Assembly: GCF_010093085.1 (NCBI RefSeq)
Contig: NZ_MSRC01000018.1
Location: 62,001 to 126,000, forward strand
Direction of reading: 5' to 3'
DNA from: Bacillus sp. SKDU12
Lineage (GTDB): Bacteria > Bacillota > Bacilli > Bacillales > Bacillaceae
DNA length: 64,000 nucleotides
Under the pieces are notes generated by a model. That model worked only from the letters and a program-made list of their open reading frames with translations, searched no databases and was not told the DNA's origin. The first letter of the stretch is position 1, and every line of letters begins with the position of its first letter. Position numbers and translations under genes: made by a program. Below, one piece after another: positions 34,167 to 43,252 of this stretch.

Positions 34167-35252
34167 TTGAAAACAAGTCTAGGATTAGTGTACGGAGGAA
34201 AGTCGGCAGAACATAATGTTTCTCTGCAGACAGCTCTGGCTGTAATCAAAGCGTTAAATACTGAGAAGTTTGATATACATCCAATTTATATAACTGAAAA
34301 AGGCGAATGGGTCAGAGGCGCCCGTTTAACTGAGCCTGTTTCAAATGTGAAAATGCTTCAATTTGAGCAAGGGGGCAGTGCTTTTTCTCCAGCTGCTCTG
34401 AACCAAGAGATGTTTCCGCAGGAAGTATCACAGCAAAATGAAGCCATCGACGTCGTATTCCCGCTCCTCCACGGACCAAACGGAGAAGACGGTACGATCC
34501 AAGGGATGCTTGAACTGCTGAATATTCCTTATGTCGGCAATGGTGTGCTTGCTTCCTCAGCCGGCATGGATAAAGTAGTTATGAAACATTTATTCGCGCA
34601 GGCCGGCCTTGCTCAGGCGAAATACGCAGCTTTCCTTAAGAAAGAGTGGACGCGTTCTCCGGAAGAAAGCTGTGAGCAGGTAGAACAGGAATTAGGCTAC
34701 CCTTGCTTCGTAAAACCGGCTAACCTTGGCTCAAGTGTCGGAATCAGCAAATGCCGAAACCGTGAAGAACTGCAAAAAGCGTTTGAGCTTGCATTCCAAT
34801 ATGACCGAAAAGTCGTCGTTGAAGAAGGAATTAACGGTCGCGAAATCGAAATTGGTGTACTTGGAAATGACGATCCTAAATGCTCTGTTGTGGGAGAAAT
34901 CGCGCCGAAAACTGATTTCTACGATTACAAAGCGAAATATGAGGACGGCGACACGGACCTTGTAATCCCGGCGATTGTGACCGATGAGGAATACGCGAAA
35001 ATCAGTGATATGGCGATTAAGTCGTTTAAAGCGATCGATGGTTCAGGTCTTGTCAGAGCAGACTTTTTCCTGACAGCTGACGGCGAGGTTCTGATCAATG
35101 AAGTCAATACAATGCCTGGCTTTACACCTTTCAGCATGTTCCCGTTGCTTTGGAAAGAGGCCGGAGTGGAATATGCGGACTTGATTGAACAGCTTGTAGA
35201 ACTTGCAAAAGAACGCCACGCTGAGAAACAATTCATTAAGCATACATTCTAA
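34167..35252 (+). CDS. ddl: D-alanine--D-alanine ligase
   Basis: ATP-grasp ligase of 361 residues that joins two D-Ala for peptidoglycan synthesis. Signature [12 protein letters not shown] (about 97) and the C-terminal [15 protein letters not shown] (about 312) are intact. Tyr and Ser residues typical of D-Ala-D-Ala rather than D-Ala-D-Lac enzymes appear to be kept. TTG start with GGGGGGAG upstream. murF follows, whose product uses the D-Ala-D-Ala, but a terminator lies between them. Confidence 0.93.
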   Translation: MKTSLGLVYGGKSAEHNVSLQTALAVIKALNTEKFDIHPIYITEKGEWVRGARLTEPVSNVKMLQFEQGGSAFSPAALNQEMFPQEVSQQNEAIDVVFPLLHGPNGEDGTIQGMLELLNIPYVGNGVLASSAGMDKVVMKHLFAQAGLAQAKYAAFLKKEWTRSPEESCEQVEQELGYPCFVKPANLGSSVGISKCRNREELQKAFELAFQYDRKVVVEEGINGREIEIGVLGNDDPKCSVVGEIAPKTDFYDYKAKYEDGDTDLVIPAIVTDEEYAKISDMAIKSFKAIDGSGLVRADFFLTADGEVLINEVNTMPGFTPFSMFPLLWKEAGVEYADLIEQLVELAKERHAEKQFIKHTF

Positions 35253-35260
35253 TGTAGATG

Positions 35261-35290
35261 GACACTGCCGGTAAGAGGGCAGTGTCTTTT
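35261..35290 (+). terminator. Terminator between ddl and murF
   Basis: GACACTGCC/GGCAGTGTC perfect nine-base stem followed by TTTT. It lies between ddl and the murF start at 35324 and probably gives partial read-through. Confidence 0.75.
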
Positions 35291-35323
35291 CCCGTATATA
35301 CAAAAGAAAGAGAGGAATCTCAC

Positions 35324-36697
35324 TTGATTAAGCGAACAGTTAAGAATATTGCCGATATGGTTAAAGGCACACTGACAAATCCGCAATATGAACAAACAAT
35401 CATTCATGGAGTGGCAACTGATACAAGAAAACTGGAGCAACATCAGCTTTTTATCCCGCTGAAAGGGGAACGTTTTGACGGTCACACTTTTGTGCCGCGG
35501 GCTTTTGAAGCCGGTGTAGCAGCCGTTCTGTGGGATCGGTCTGAACCAAATCCGCCTGAGAATCATGCGGTTATTTTAGTAGACGATACTCTTCTAGCTC
35601 TTCAGCAGCTTGCGAAAGCTTATTTGCAAGAGCTTGGCGCCCGTGTCATCGGGGTAACTGGAAGCAATGGCAAAACGACAACAAAAGATATGATCCACGC
35701 CGTCCTGGGAACCCGGTACCGTGTCCATAAAACAGGAGGGAATTTCAATAATCACATCGGCCTGCCGCTGACTGTTTTAGCCATGCCTGAAGATACAGAA
35801 ATCGCTGTATTGGAGATGGGAATGAGCGCCAAAGGAGAAATTGACCTTTTGAGCCGTCTGGCAAACCCGGATGCGGCAGTAATTACGAATATCGGTGAAT
35901 CCCACATGCAAGACCTTGGCTCAAGAGAAGGCATTGCGGAGGCGAAACTGGAAATCATTAACGGGCTGAAAGAAGACGGCGTGCTGATTTATATCGGAGA
36001 CGAACCGCTCCTTCAACAAGCATACAGCTGCCAAACGAAAACGTACGGAACTGGTGCGCAAAATGATTACCAGCTTCAGGATATCAGCCAGAGTGAAGCA
36101 GGAACCCATTTTACAATTAAAGGAATGAAAAAAACGTTTTTTATTCCGATACTCGGCAAGCACAATGTCATGAACGCCATGGCTGCGATTGCAGCAGGAG
36201 CTTATTTCGGCATCACACTTGAGGATGCGGCAAAAGGGCTGAGCGGACTAAAGGTAACTGGCATGAGACTTGAGCTCATCAAAGCAGACAGTGGGGTTTC
36301 GATTATCAATGACGCTTATAATGCGAGCCCGACATCCATGAAGGCTGCCATTCAATTGACAGAAAGCCTTGACGGCTACGGGAAAAAAATGCTCGTGCTC
36401 GGCGATATGCTTGAACTCGGCGATCTTGAAGAAACATTTCATAAAGAGTGCGGCGCTGTGATCAGCCCTGAGAAAATCGATCGCGTCTTTACGTACGGAA
36501 AACTGGGAGCGTTTATCGCGGAGGGCGCGTTGAAACATTTTGAAAAAGACCGCGTCAGTCATTACACTGAGAAAAAAGATCTCCTCCAAGCGGTGAAGGA
36601 AAGCGCGTCTAAGGGAGATTTGATTTTATTCAAAGCGTCCAGAGGTATGAAGCTTGAAGAAATCGTTAAAGATTTAATAGAGAGCCCGCTTTTATAA
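35324..36697 (+). CDS. murF: UDP-MurNAc-tripeptide:D-Ala-D-Ala ligase MurF
   Basis: Mur ligase of 457 residues adding D-Ala-D-Ala to UDP-MurNAc-tripeptide in the cytoplasm. The ATP site GVTGSNGKTTTKDM is near residue 109, the central-domain NIGESHMQDLGS near 190 and the C-terminal domain NDAYNASPTSM near 327. TTG at 35324 follows AGAGAGGAAT and gives the expected length; an upstream ATG frame starting at 35258 crosses the ddl terminator. Works directly downstream of Ddl. Confidence 0.93.
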   Translation: MIKRTVKNIADMVKGTLTNPQYEQTIIHGVATDTRKLEQHQLFIPLKGERFDGHTFVPRAFEAGVAAVLWDRSEPNPPENHAVILVDDTLLALQQLAKAYLQELGARVIGVTGSNGKTTTKDMIHAVLGTRYRVHKTGGNFNNHIGLPLTVLAMPEDTEIAVLEMGMSAKGEIDLLSRLANPDAAVITNIGESHMQDLGSREGIAEAKLEIINGLKEDGVLIYIGDEPLLQQAYSCQTKTYGTGAQNDYQLQDISQSEAGTHFTIKGMKKTFFIPILGKHNVMNAMAAIAAGAYFGITLEDAAKGLSGLKVTGMRLELIKADSGVSIINDAYNASPTSMKAAIQLTESLDGYGKKMLVLGDMLELGDLEETFHKECGAVISPEKIDRVFTYGKLGAFIAEGALKHFEKDRVSHYTEKKDLLQAVKESASKGDLILFKASRGMKLEEIVKDLIESPLL

Positions 36698-37094
36698 GAA
36701 AAAAATCCTGCGGAAAAACGCATATTGCGTCATAAAATAATATGATGTGCAAACACTAATGTATGCCGGCATGAAATTATGTATGTCTGGCAGGCTGCGG
36801 CTATGATACAATATATACAGGTTATTTCGCAATGCGAACATATTCGTCCGGACTTTCATCCGCTGACCCGAAGTTCTCCGCCGGACTTTTGAGAGCGGAT
36901 GAGCCAGCCGGCATATTCGAGAAGCCGATCTGCTTCTCATCTTATTGAAAAACAAATAGTGTAATGGTAATATAAAATATAAAGTAATTCGGGCTTTGTA
37001 TACGTATGGATCCTGTCCTTTCTGTCTAAAGGGCAGTTTTTAAGTGGTAAACCACGACATTACTGAAACAGCAATTAGAAGGAGTTTGAATAAT
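36698..37094 (+). promoter_or_regulatory. Long leader region of cshA
   Basis: About 400 bases without a gene. An extended -10 promoter TGATACAAT (36804-36812) would give a leader of roughly 275 bases. It contains CCGGACTTTCATCCGC/GCGGATGAGCC-type pairing elements (around 36855-36905) and ends with a terminator-like hairpin. I do not recognise a riboswitch class. Confidence 0.5.
37013..37041 (+). terminator. Attenuator-like terminator in the cshA leader
   Basis: CTGTCCTTT/AAAGGGCAG stem (one G-T pair) followed by TTTTT, 54 bases before the cshA start. No gene ends nearby, as murF stops 316 bases earlier. Confidence 0.7.
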
Positions 37095-38588
37095 TTGACT
37101 ATAACGTTTCAAGATTTTAATTTAAGTTCTGATCTCATGAAGGCAATCAATCGTATGGGATTTGAAGAAGCAACACCAATTCAGGCACAAACGATACCGC
37201 TCGGACTTTCAAATAAAGATGTCATTGGACAAGCGCAAACAGGTACAGGTAAAACAGCTGCGTTTGGTATACCCCTTGTTGAAAAAATTAACCACGAGTC
37301 TCCTAATATTCAAGCAATCGTAATCGCACCAACCCGTGAATTAGCCATTCAAGTATCTGAAGAATTATATAAAATCGGACAAGATAAGCGTGCGAAGGTG
37401 CTTCCTATTTACGGCGGTCAGGATATTGGACGGCAAATCCGAGCATTAAAGAAAAATCCGCATATTATTGTGGGAACACCTGGACGTCTTCTTGACCACA
37501 TCAACCGCCGCACAATTCGTTTAAACAATGTAAACACTGTTGTAATGGATGAAGCGGATGAAATGCTCAACATGGGATTCATTGACGACATTGAATCTAT
37601 TCTTTCAAACGTGCCGAGCGAGCATCAGACACTTTTGTTCTCTGCGACAATGCCAGCGCCGATCAAACGCATTGCAGAGCGATTCATGACTGAGCCGGAA
37701 CACGTAAAAGTAAAAGCGAAAGAAATGACAGTTTCTAACATTCAGCAGTTCTATTTAGAAGTGCAAGAGCGTAAAAAATTCGATACATTGACTCGTCTTC
37801 TTGACATTCAGTCTCCTGAGCTTGCGATCGTATTCGGACGTACAAAACGCCGTGTCGATGAGCTGGCTGAAGCTCTGAACCTTCGCGGATATGCGGCTGA
37901 AGGAATTCATGGTGACTTAACGCAGGCGAAACGTATGGTTGCGCTTCGCAAATTTAAAGAAGGTGCAATCGAAGTTCTTGTCGCAACTGATGTTGCCGCT
38001 CGCGGACTTGATATCTCAGGTGTAACACACGTATACAACTTTGACGTACCTCAAGATCCTGAAAGCTACGTTCACCGTATCGGAAGAACAGGCCGTGCAG
38101 GAAAAACAGGTATGGCAATGACGTTCATCACACCGCGTGAGAAAAGCATGCTTCGCGCAATTGAACAAACAACAAAACGCAAAATGGACCACATGAAGGA
38201 GCCTACACTTGATGAAGCGTTAGAAGGCCAGCAGCAGGTTACTGTTGAACGTCTTCGCACGGCTATCAGTGAAAACAACCTGAACTTCTACATGACAGCG
38301 GCAGCTGAGCTGCTTAAAGATCATGATGCAGTAACAGTGGTTGCGGCGGCTATCAAAATGTCTACAAAAGAGCCGGATGCTACACCGGTTCGCTTGACGG
38401 ACGAAGCGCCAATGGTCAGCAAACGCTACAAAAACCAGCGTTCTTCTAAAAGAAGAGACGGACAAGGCGGCGGCTACCGCGGCGGCGGAAAAGGGAAAAG
38501 CAGCAACAACAACCGTTCTTCCTATGACAAAAAGCGTTCAAACGATCGCCGTTCTTCAGGTGACAGACGCCAGAAAAAATCATACTAA
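37095..38588 (+). CDS. cshA: DEAD-box RNA helicase CshA
   Basis: ATP-dependent RNA helicase of 497 residues, a partner of the RNA degradosome and needed for growth in the cold. Q motif ([10 protein letters not shown]), motif [13 protein letters not shown] as [12 protein letters not shown], and motif [13 protein letters not shown] are complete. The C-terminus from about 430 is basic and Gly/Arg/Ser-rich ([16 protein letters not shown]), an RNA-binding tail. TTG at 37095 with GAAGGAG upstream gives the expected length. The leader carries a possible attenuator. Confidence 0.93.
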   Translation: MTITFQDFNLSSDLMKAINRMGFEEATPIQAQTIPLGLSNKDVIGQAQTGTGKTAAFGIPLVEKINHESPNIQAIVIAPTRELAIQVSEELYKIGQDKRAKVLPIYGGQDIGRQIRALKKNPHIIVGTPGRLLDHINRRTIRLNNVNTVVMDEADEMLNMGFIDDIESILSNVPSEHQTLLFSATMPAPIKRIAERFMTEPEHVKVKAKEMTVSNIQQFYLEVQERKKFDTLTRLLDIQSPELAIVFGRTKRRVDELAEALNLRGYAAEGIHGDLTQAKRMVALRKFKEGAIEVLVATDVAARGLDISGVTHVYNFDVPQDPESYVHRIGRTGRAGKTGMAMTFITPREKSMLRAIEQTTKRKMDHMKEPTLDEALEGQQQVTVERLRTAISENNLNFYMTAAAELLKDHDAVTVVAAAIKMSTKEPDATPVRLTDEAPMVSKRYKNQRSSKRRDGQGGGYRGGGKGKSSNNNRSSYDKKRSNDRRSSGDRRQKKSY

Positions 38589-38599
38589 TACGATTAATT

Positions 38600-38632
38600 A
38601 AAGCCCAAAACATGACGTTTTGGGCTTTTTTA
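38600..38632 (+). terminator. cshA terminator
   Basis: AAGCCCAAAAC-ATGAC-GTTTTGGGCTT perfect stem and T6; nearly the same hairpin as at 20161-20190. Confidence 0.85.
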
Positions 38633-38759
38633 TGTTTACGATTGGTTATTCAGCAAACTTGCAGCTGACGAATGCTGTTTTTCTATGTATGCTTAAAAAT
38701 GAAACCATTTCTATATAAGAGACGTATAGGTAACCAACGAAAAAAGGGAGGTAGGTAAT

Positions 38760-39239
38760 TTGAGAGACCAGCCAAAAAACCAAATCAGTCCAGACGGATT
38801 AAAGGTTTGGCGACTTCAAGAAATCATCATATCCGCTGTCTGCTTGCTTATCATCATAGCGGCTGCAGTGTTAAGCTATTATTTTCACTGGCCATACTGG
38901 ATCAGCGGCGGGCTCGGAGCGGTTTGGCTGCTGGGTTCGATTGTGACGGTTTTTATCGTTCCGAAGATCCGTCATAAAGTGTGGCGCTATGAAGTCCATG
39001 AACATGAAATAGATATTCGGTCAGGCATTTTTGTGGTGACGCGTGTGATTGTCCCGATGGTCAGGGTACAGCACGTCGATACATCGCAGGGACCGATATT
39101 GAAAAAGTACAATCTGGCAACGGTGAAAATTTCCACGGCCGCGACCGTTCACTCAATTCCTGCTTTGGAGATGGAGGAAGCGGATCGGCTGAGAGACTCC
39201 ATTTCTCGCCTGGCAAGGGTGACTGACGATGATGTCTGA
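38760..39239 (+). CDS. ydbS: PH-domain membrane protein YdbS
   Basis: Membrane protein of 159 residues: two hydrophobic segments (about 25-70) followed by a bacterial PH (bPH2, DUF304) domain (about 75-150) with the recurring VRVQHVDTSQGPILKKYNLATVKI-type segment around residue 101. Together with YdbT it is thought to contribute resistance to bacteriocins of the amylocyclicin/heterologous type; the mechanism is unclear. TTG start behind GGGAGGTAGGTAA. It overlaps ydbT by 11 bases. Confidence 0.82.
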   Translation: MRDQPKNQISPDGLKVWRLQEIIISAVCLLIIIAAAVLSYYFHWPYWISGGLGAVWLLGSIVTVFIVPKIRHKVWRYEVHEHEIDIRSGIFVVTRVIVPMVRVQHVDTSQGPILKKYNLATVKISTAATVHSIPALEMEEADRLRDSISRLARVTDDDV

Positions 39240-40710
39240 ACCGAAACGCCTGCACCCGGCGGCAGTTATTTTGAATTTATGCCATACCATCATTCAAACG
39301 ATAAAAAATATCATTCTGCCATTCTTTTTTGTGTATATCGTCAATTCGAACAATACTGTCCGTTTTTACGGAGCTATTGCGCTTGGTATACTGTTTATCT
39401 GGCTAATAATAGCAAGCATCATCAATTGGAGAAGGTTTACCTATCGAATTGAAGATGATGAATTTAGAATCGAAGAAGGTTTGTTTGTTACGAAAAAGCG
39501 ATACATATCGATCGAGCGTATTCAAACAATGAATACGAGCGCAGGAGTGGTCCAGCAAATCTTTAAGCTTGTGAAGCTGCAAATTGAAACAGCAGGCGGA
39601 GGCAAGGAAGCGGAAGCTGTACTTTCTGCTATTTCTGTTGAAGAAGCCGAACGCATCAAGGAAGCCGTCTTTAAGCGGAAAGCCCAAAAGCACAAAAGCG
39701 AACAAGATGAAGAATCACCTGAAGCTGAGCAGGAGTTCATTCCGGCTGTTGAGCAGCAAGAACATTATCGGATGAACGTAAAAGAGCTGCTTATGGCCGC
39801 TTCCACGTCCGGCGGAATCGGAGTGATAATCTCTGCTGTATTTGCGCTTTTTACACAGCTTGACGAAGTACTGCCGATGGATTGGTTTTTCGATAAATTT
39901 TCCTTTCTTCATCACGCAAGCATCGGCATTTACGCTGTCCTTATTTTTATTGGTTTATTGATCGCCTGGGTGTTCAGCATCGCCGGTATGATGTTTAAAT
40001 ACGCGAATTTTCAAATCATAAAAAAAGAGCAGGAATTGGTGATTTCAAGAGGGATTATTGAAAAACACCAAGTCACCGTTCCGCTTCGAAAAATACAAGC
40101 CATTAAAATAAAAGAAAACATCATACGCCAGCTTTTCGGCTTTGTGACGGTATCTATCGTCAGCGCGGGAGGAGGCGACAGAGAAAAAGAAGAAGGCGCA
40201 TTGACTATTCTTTTTCCGTTGATTCATAAGAAAAAGCTTCCTCACATGCTCCGGACGTTTACACCGGAATATACGCTGGAAGAAACCGTCTGTCGTCTGC
40301 CGCGCCGCGCGTTGAAACGATATCTGTTCCGTTCCGTCATTTTTTCACTCTTTTTGATCATTCCAATATGCATCTTCTTTCAGCCATGGGGTTATCTGAC
40401 GATTATCTTACTTCCGATTGAATTGATCCTCGGCTACCTCGCGTATAAAGATGCATCATGGACGATCAGTGGAGACCGCTTTCAATTGACGTCCAGATTT
40501 ATCAGCAGAACAACCGCCATTGTGTTAAAAAGACGAATGCAGGTTTGTAAGTTCAGCCAATCCTATTTTCAAAAGAAGGGCCGCTTGTACACCATTTCGA
40601 CCTCGGCAAAATCATCGAGCCATATGGAAGAGTTAACGGTGAGGGATATAGGGGAAGAGGATGCAGACTTCATTTTAAACTGGTACTCATATGAAAGAGC
40701 GGACGATTAA
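39229..40710 (+). CDS. ydbT: PH-domain membrane protein YdbT
   Basis: Protein of 493 residues with three bPH2 repeats alternating with pairs of membrane segments: PH repeats near residues 75-145 (ISIERIQTMNTSAGVVQQIF), 265-335 (VPLRKIQAIKIKENIIRQLFG) and 410-485. A charged, Glu-rich linker lies at 145-180. It is translationally coupled to ydbS and probably forms a complex with it. Start ATG at 39229; an adjacent ATG at 39232 is equally possible. Ends in stem-loop element copy C. Confidence 0.82.
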   Translation: MMSEPKRLHPAAVILNLCHTIIQTIKNIILPFFFVYIVNSNNTVRFYGAIALGILFIWLIIASIINWRRFTYRIEDDEFRIEEGLFVTKKRYISIERIQTMNTSAGVVQQIFKLVKLQIETAGGGKEAEAVLSAISVEEAERIKEAVFKRKAQKHKSEQDEESPEAEQEFIPAVEQQEHYRMNVKELLMAASTSGGIGVIISAVFALFTQLDEVLPMDWFFDKFSFLHHASIGIYAVLIFIGLLIAWVFSIAGMMFKYANFQIIKKEQELVISRGIIEKHQVTVPLRKIQAIKIKENIIRQLFGFVTVSIVSAGGGDREKEEGALTILFPLIHKKKLPHMLRTFTPEYTLEETVCRLPRRALKRYLFRSVIFSLFLIIPICIFFQPWGYLTIILLPIELILGYLAYKDASWTISGDRFQLTSRFISRTTAIVLKRRMQVCKFSQSYFQKKGRLYTISTSAKSSSHMEELTVRDIGEEDADFILNWYSYERADD

Positions 40711-40738
40711 AACCGCCGCTCAAGCGTATTGACAACCC

Positions 40739-40920
40739 CTTGCATTCGTTGTCAGTCCTGCGCGTTGGTGCTCGCGAATTACCATTCGCTCTGCTCCGCT
40801 CGTCCTTCCTAGACTGCAAGGATTTTCAATCACGCTGAAAAGATGACAACATCCTAAAATGAAAACCGTTCTAGGATGTTGTCAACAATCTGAAGCGACG
40901 GTTAAAACCGCCGCTCTTTT
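40739..40920. repeat. Dispersed intergenic stem-loop element, copy C (long form)
   Basis: Longest copy, about 180 bases: 5' part starting CTTGCATTCGTTGTCAG, then the inverted repeat 40845-40861/40867-40883 (core CATCCTAAAA, two mismatches), CAACAATCTGAAG and a terminator-like AGCGACGGTT/AACCGCCGCT hairpin with T run. It sits between convergent ydbT and ydcA. Confidence 0.75.
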
Positions 40921-41501
40921 TTTTGCACACATAAAAACGAGAGGAGAAATCCGCCGCAAAGTCCAAACAGATGGGCCGTCATGTTAATATTGGAGTTGAT
41001 AAACGACATGAGCACGGCAAATGCGAGCAGTGTGAGAATCATTTTAGAATGCTCCTGACCGATCAGCTCTTTGCGAAAAAGAACCATAAACAAATACACC
41101 CCGAACAGTCCGAAAATCGCGCCTGAAGCCCCGACATGCACGTAATCAAGCGGCTCTGCGACATATGTGCCGATGTTGCCGATGATGCCGGAGCCGGCGT
41201 ACACAAGCAGGAAACGCGCTTTTCCCAGCATACGTTCCAAAGCCGGGGCAAATAAAAAGATGGACATGGAATTAAACAGCAGATGGGTAAAACCGGCGTG
41301 CAGCAAAACTGGGGTGATCAGCCGCCACCATTCACCGTTTGCGACGCCTAGATTATAGCCTGTGACTGCATCTCTCCATAACGCAACTGAATGGACAGGA
41401 AGTGAAAAAAGTAGCCAGAGAACGGCTTGTAAGGCCAATATAAAGGTGACAATGGGATAAAGTCTGATAAACGTTTGTACATTTTCCGTCCGTATAAACA
41501 T
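40902..41501 (-). CDS. ydcA: Rhomboid-family intramembrane protease YdcA
   Basis: Rhomboid serine protease of 199 residues with six membrane segments. The catalytic serine is in GASGAIFGLFG (about residue 129), the histidine in AHLFGLCGG (about 181), and the WR motif and HLLFNSMS of TM2 are present. Substrates are unknown in this subgroup. ATG with GGGGCTCGGA upstream, weak ribosome site. Divergent from acpS. Confidence 0.88.
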   Translation of the reverse strand: MFIRTENVQTFIRLYPIVTFILALQAVLWLLFSLPVHSVALWRDAVTGYNLGVANGEWWRLITPVLLHAGFTHLLFNSMSIFLFAPALERMLGKARFLLVYAGSGIIGNIGTYVAEPLDYVHVGASGAIFGLFGVYLFMVLFRKELIGQEHSKMILTLLAFAVLMSFINSNINMTAHLFGLCGGFLLSFLCVQKKERRF

Positions 41502-41594
41502 TCCGAGCCCCTTTTCTTATTTTGATATTTCTATCGTAACACGTTTATGAGACAAACCATTCGAATAGTACATACGCAAAGGAGGTTATTATAC

Positions 41595-41960
41595 ATGATT
41601 TATGGCATTGGAATAGACATCATCGAGCTTAATCGAGTCGCTTCGATGGCCGGCCGCCAGAAAAGGTTTGCAGAGCGTGTGTTGATGCAGAGCGAGCTGG
41701 ACCAATACCAAGGGCTTTCAGAGAGCAGAAAAATCGAATTTCTCGCGGGCAGATTTGCGGCAAAGGAAGCATTCTCGAAAGCGTATGGCACTGGTATAGG
41801 GAAGCGGCTCAGTTTTCAAGACATTGAAATTAAGAAAGATCCTAATGGCAAGCCTTATATCACTTGTGCGAAGCTGAGCCAAGCCGCTGTCCACGTATCG
41901 ATCACTCATACAAAAGAATATGCAGCCGCGCAGGTTATCATTGAAAGGTTGTCAAGCTAG
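41595..41960 (+). CDS. acpS: Holo-[acyl-carrier-protein] synthase AcpS
   Basis: Trimeric phosphopantetheinyl transferase of 121 residues that activates ACP using CoA. Asp8 (GIGIDIIE) and Glu58 (FAAKEAFSKA) are the Mg ligands. The ATG at 41595 follows AAAGGAGG and gives the family length. It differs from my memory of the 168 protein at roughly a dozen positions, one reason to place the source outside strain 168. Divergent from ydcA; ydcC follows. Confidence 0.93.
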   Translation: MIYGIGIDIIELNRVASMAGRQKRFAERVLMQSELDQYQGLSESRKIEFLAGRFAAKEAFSKAYGTGIGKRLSFQDIEIKKDPNGKPYITCAKLSQAAVHVSITHTKEYAAAQVIIERLSS

Positions 41961-42133
41961 TCTGCATATTAGGGAAACCCCACTCATATATTTGATAGTG
42001 CATTAAGGGAGACAAGTTGTTTGAGGCTTTTATGGTACGCATTCGTTCTGTCTAACGTGTACCGAGCGTACCGTTAAAGCCAAACAAGCGATTTCTTCCT
42101 TTTACATCAATTGAGAAAAAGGGGTTGAAAAAG

Positions 42134-43141
42134 GTGAGAAAAAGCTTTGTTTTGCTTTTAACGGGACTGCTTGCTGTCCTTATTCTTTCTGCCTGCGGGC
42201 AAAAAACACAGCAAGATATTGTGACCGGTTTAGATGAAAAGGCGAAAGAATACACCTCGTACAAAGCAAAAGCGAAAATGACCATCGAGACAGGGAGTGA
42301 GCCTCAAGTATACAATGTGGAAATCTGGCACAAAAAGCCATCTCTGTACAGGGTTTATTTAGAAAATTCCAAAAAGGACCAAAATCAAGTCATTTTACGA
42401 AACGAAAACGGAGTATTTGTTCTCACGCCGTCTTTAAATAAGAGCTTCAGGTTTCAAAGCGACTGGCCGAACAACAGCAGCCAGATCTACCTGTTTGAAT
42501 CGCTCGTAAAGGATGTTCAAAACGATTCGGATGCGGTCTTTACTGCGAAAGAAAAGAAATACGTATTCGAAACAAAAACGAACTATCAGCATAATAAAAT
42601 GCTGCCAACACAAGAAATCACATTTAACAAAAAAGATATGAGCCCATCCTCTGTCAAAGTCATGGATACTGACCGGAAAGTCATGGTAAAAGTAGAATTC
42701 AGCAGTTTCGAATTTAATAAACAATTTGACAAAGAATCATTTGATGAAAAGAAAAATATGACTCTTTCCCAAATGGATGTCGCTACAAGTGCGAAGCCAT
42801 CCGAGACATTCGCGGTCAAAACACCTCTTGAACTGCCGCTTGGCGTAAAACTTCTTGAAGAAAAAGATATTTCTACTGAGGATGGAAAGCGGATCATCAT
42901 GACTTTCGGAGGAGAAAAATCATTTACCTTAATTCAGGAAAAAGCCCAAATTGCCAAAGCTTCTTCCTCAATCACAATGAACGGCGAGCCGGTAAACCTT
43001 GGCTACACTATCGGCGCCTTGTCGGATGCTTCATTATCATGGACATATGCCGGCGTAGATTACCTTCTCTCCTCTGAAAACCTTTCGAAAGAGGAAATGG
43101 TGACAGTCGCGAAAAGCATGCAAGGTCAATCATCTAAATAA
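42134..43141 (+). CDS. ydcC: Lipoprotein YdcC (LolA-like)
   Basis: Secreted lipoprotein of about 335 residues. The signal peptide RKSFVLLLTGLLAVLILSAC has lipobox LSAC, so Cys is lipidated. The mature part resembles the outer-membrane-carrier LolA/LppX fold (DUF4367 features near the C-terminus). In B. subtilis ydcC is a sigma-E-controlled sporulation gene and a germination defect has been linked to it. The GTG at 42134 is nine bases from GGGG; a TTG at 42125 would add KKV but abuts that site. Confidence 0.8.
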   Translation: MRKSFVLLLTGLLAVLILSACGQKTQQDIVTGLDEKAKEYTSYKAKAKMTIETGSEPQVYNVEIWHKKPSLYRVYLENSKKDQNQVILRNENGVFVLTPSLNKSFRFQSDWPNNSSQIYLFESLVKDVQNDSDAVFTAKEKKYVFETKTNYQHNKMLPTQEITFNKKDMSPSSVKVMDTDRKVMVKVEFSSFEFNKQFDKESFDEKKNMTLSQMDVATSAKPSETFAVKTPLELPLGVKLLEEKDISTEDGKRIIMTFGGEKSFTLIQEKAQIAKASSSITMNGEPVNLGYTIGALSDASLSWTYAGVDYLLSSENLSKEEMVTVAKSMQGQSSK

Positions 43142-43147
43142 AAGCTG

Positions 43148-43173
43148 AAGGCCAAACACTTGGCCTTTTTTTC
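43148..43173 (+). terminator. ydcC terminator
   Basis: AAGGCCAA-ACAC-TTGGCCTT perfect stem followed by T run. Confidence 0.85.
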
Positions 43174-43252
43174 GTTTGGCATCGTTTCCCTTTGCCCTTT
43201 AATTTTAGTATGATATGTAAATAATAATGAATAAAAGCTAGGAAGTGTCATA

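Noticed and set aside
35258-35323. Longer N-terminus for MurF
   Set aside because: The extra codons run through the ddl terminator stem; TTG at 35324 has the ribosome site and the family length.
38760-40710. ydbS-ydbT as an undescribed defence system
   Set aside because: These are known bPH2 membrane proteins present in ordinary B. subtilis strains at this place.
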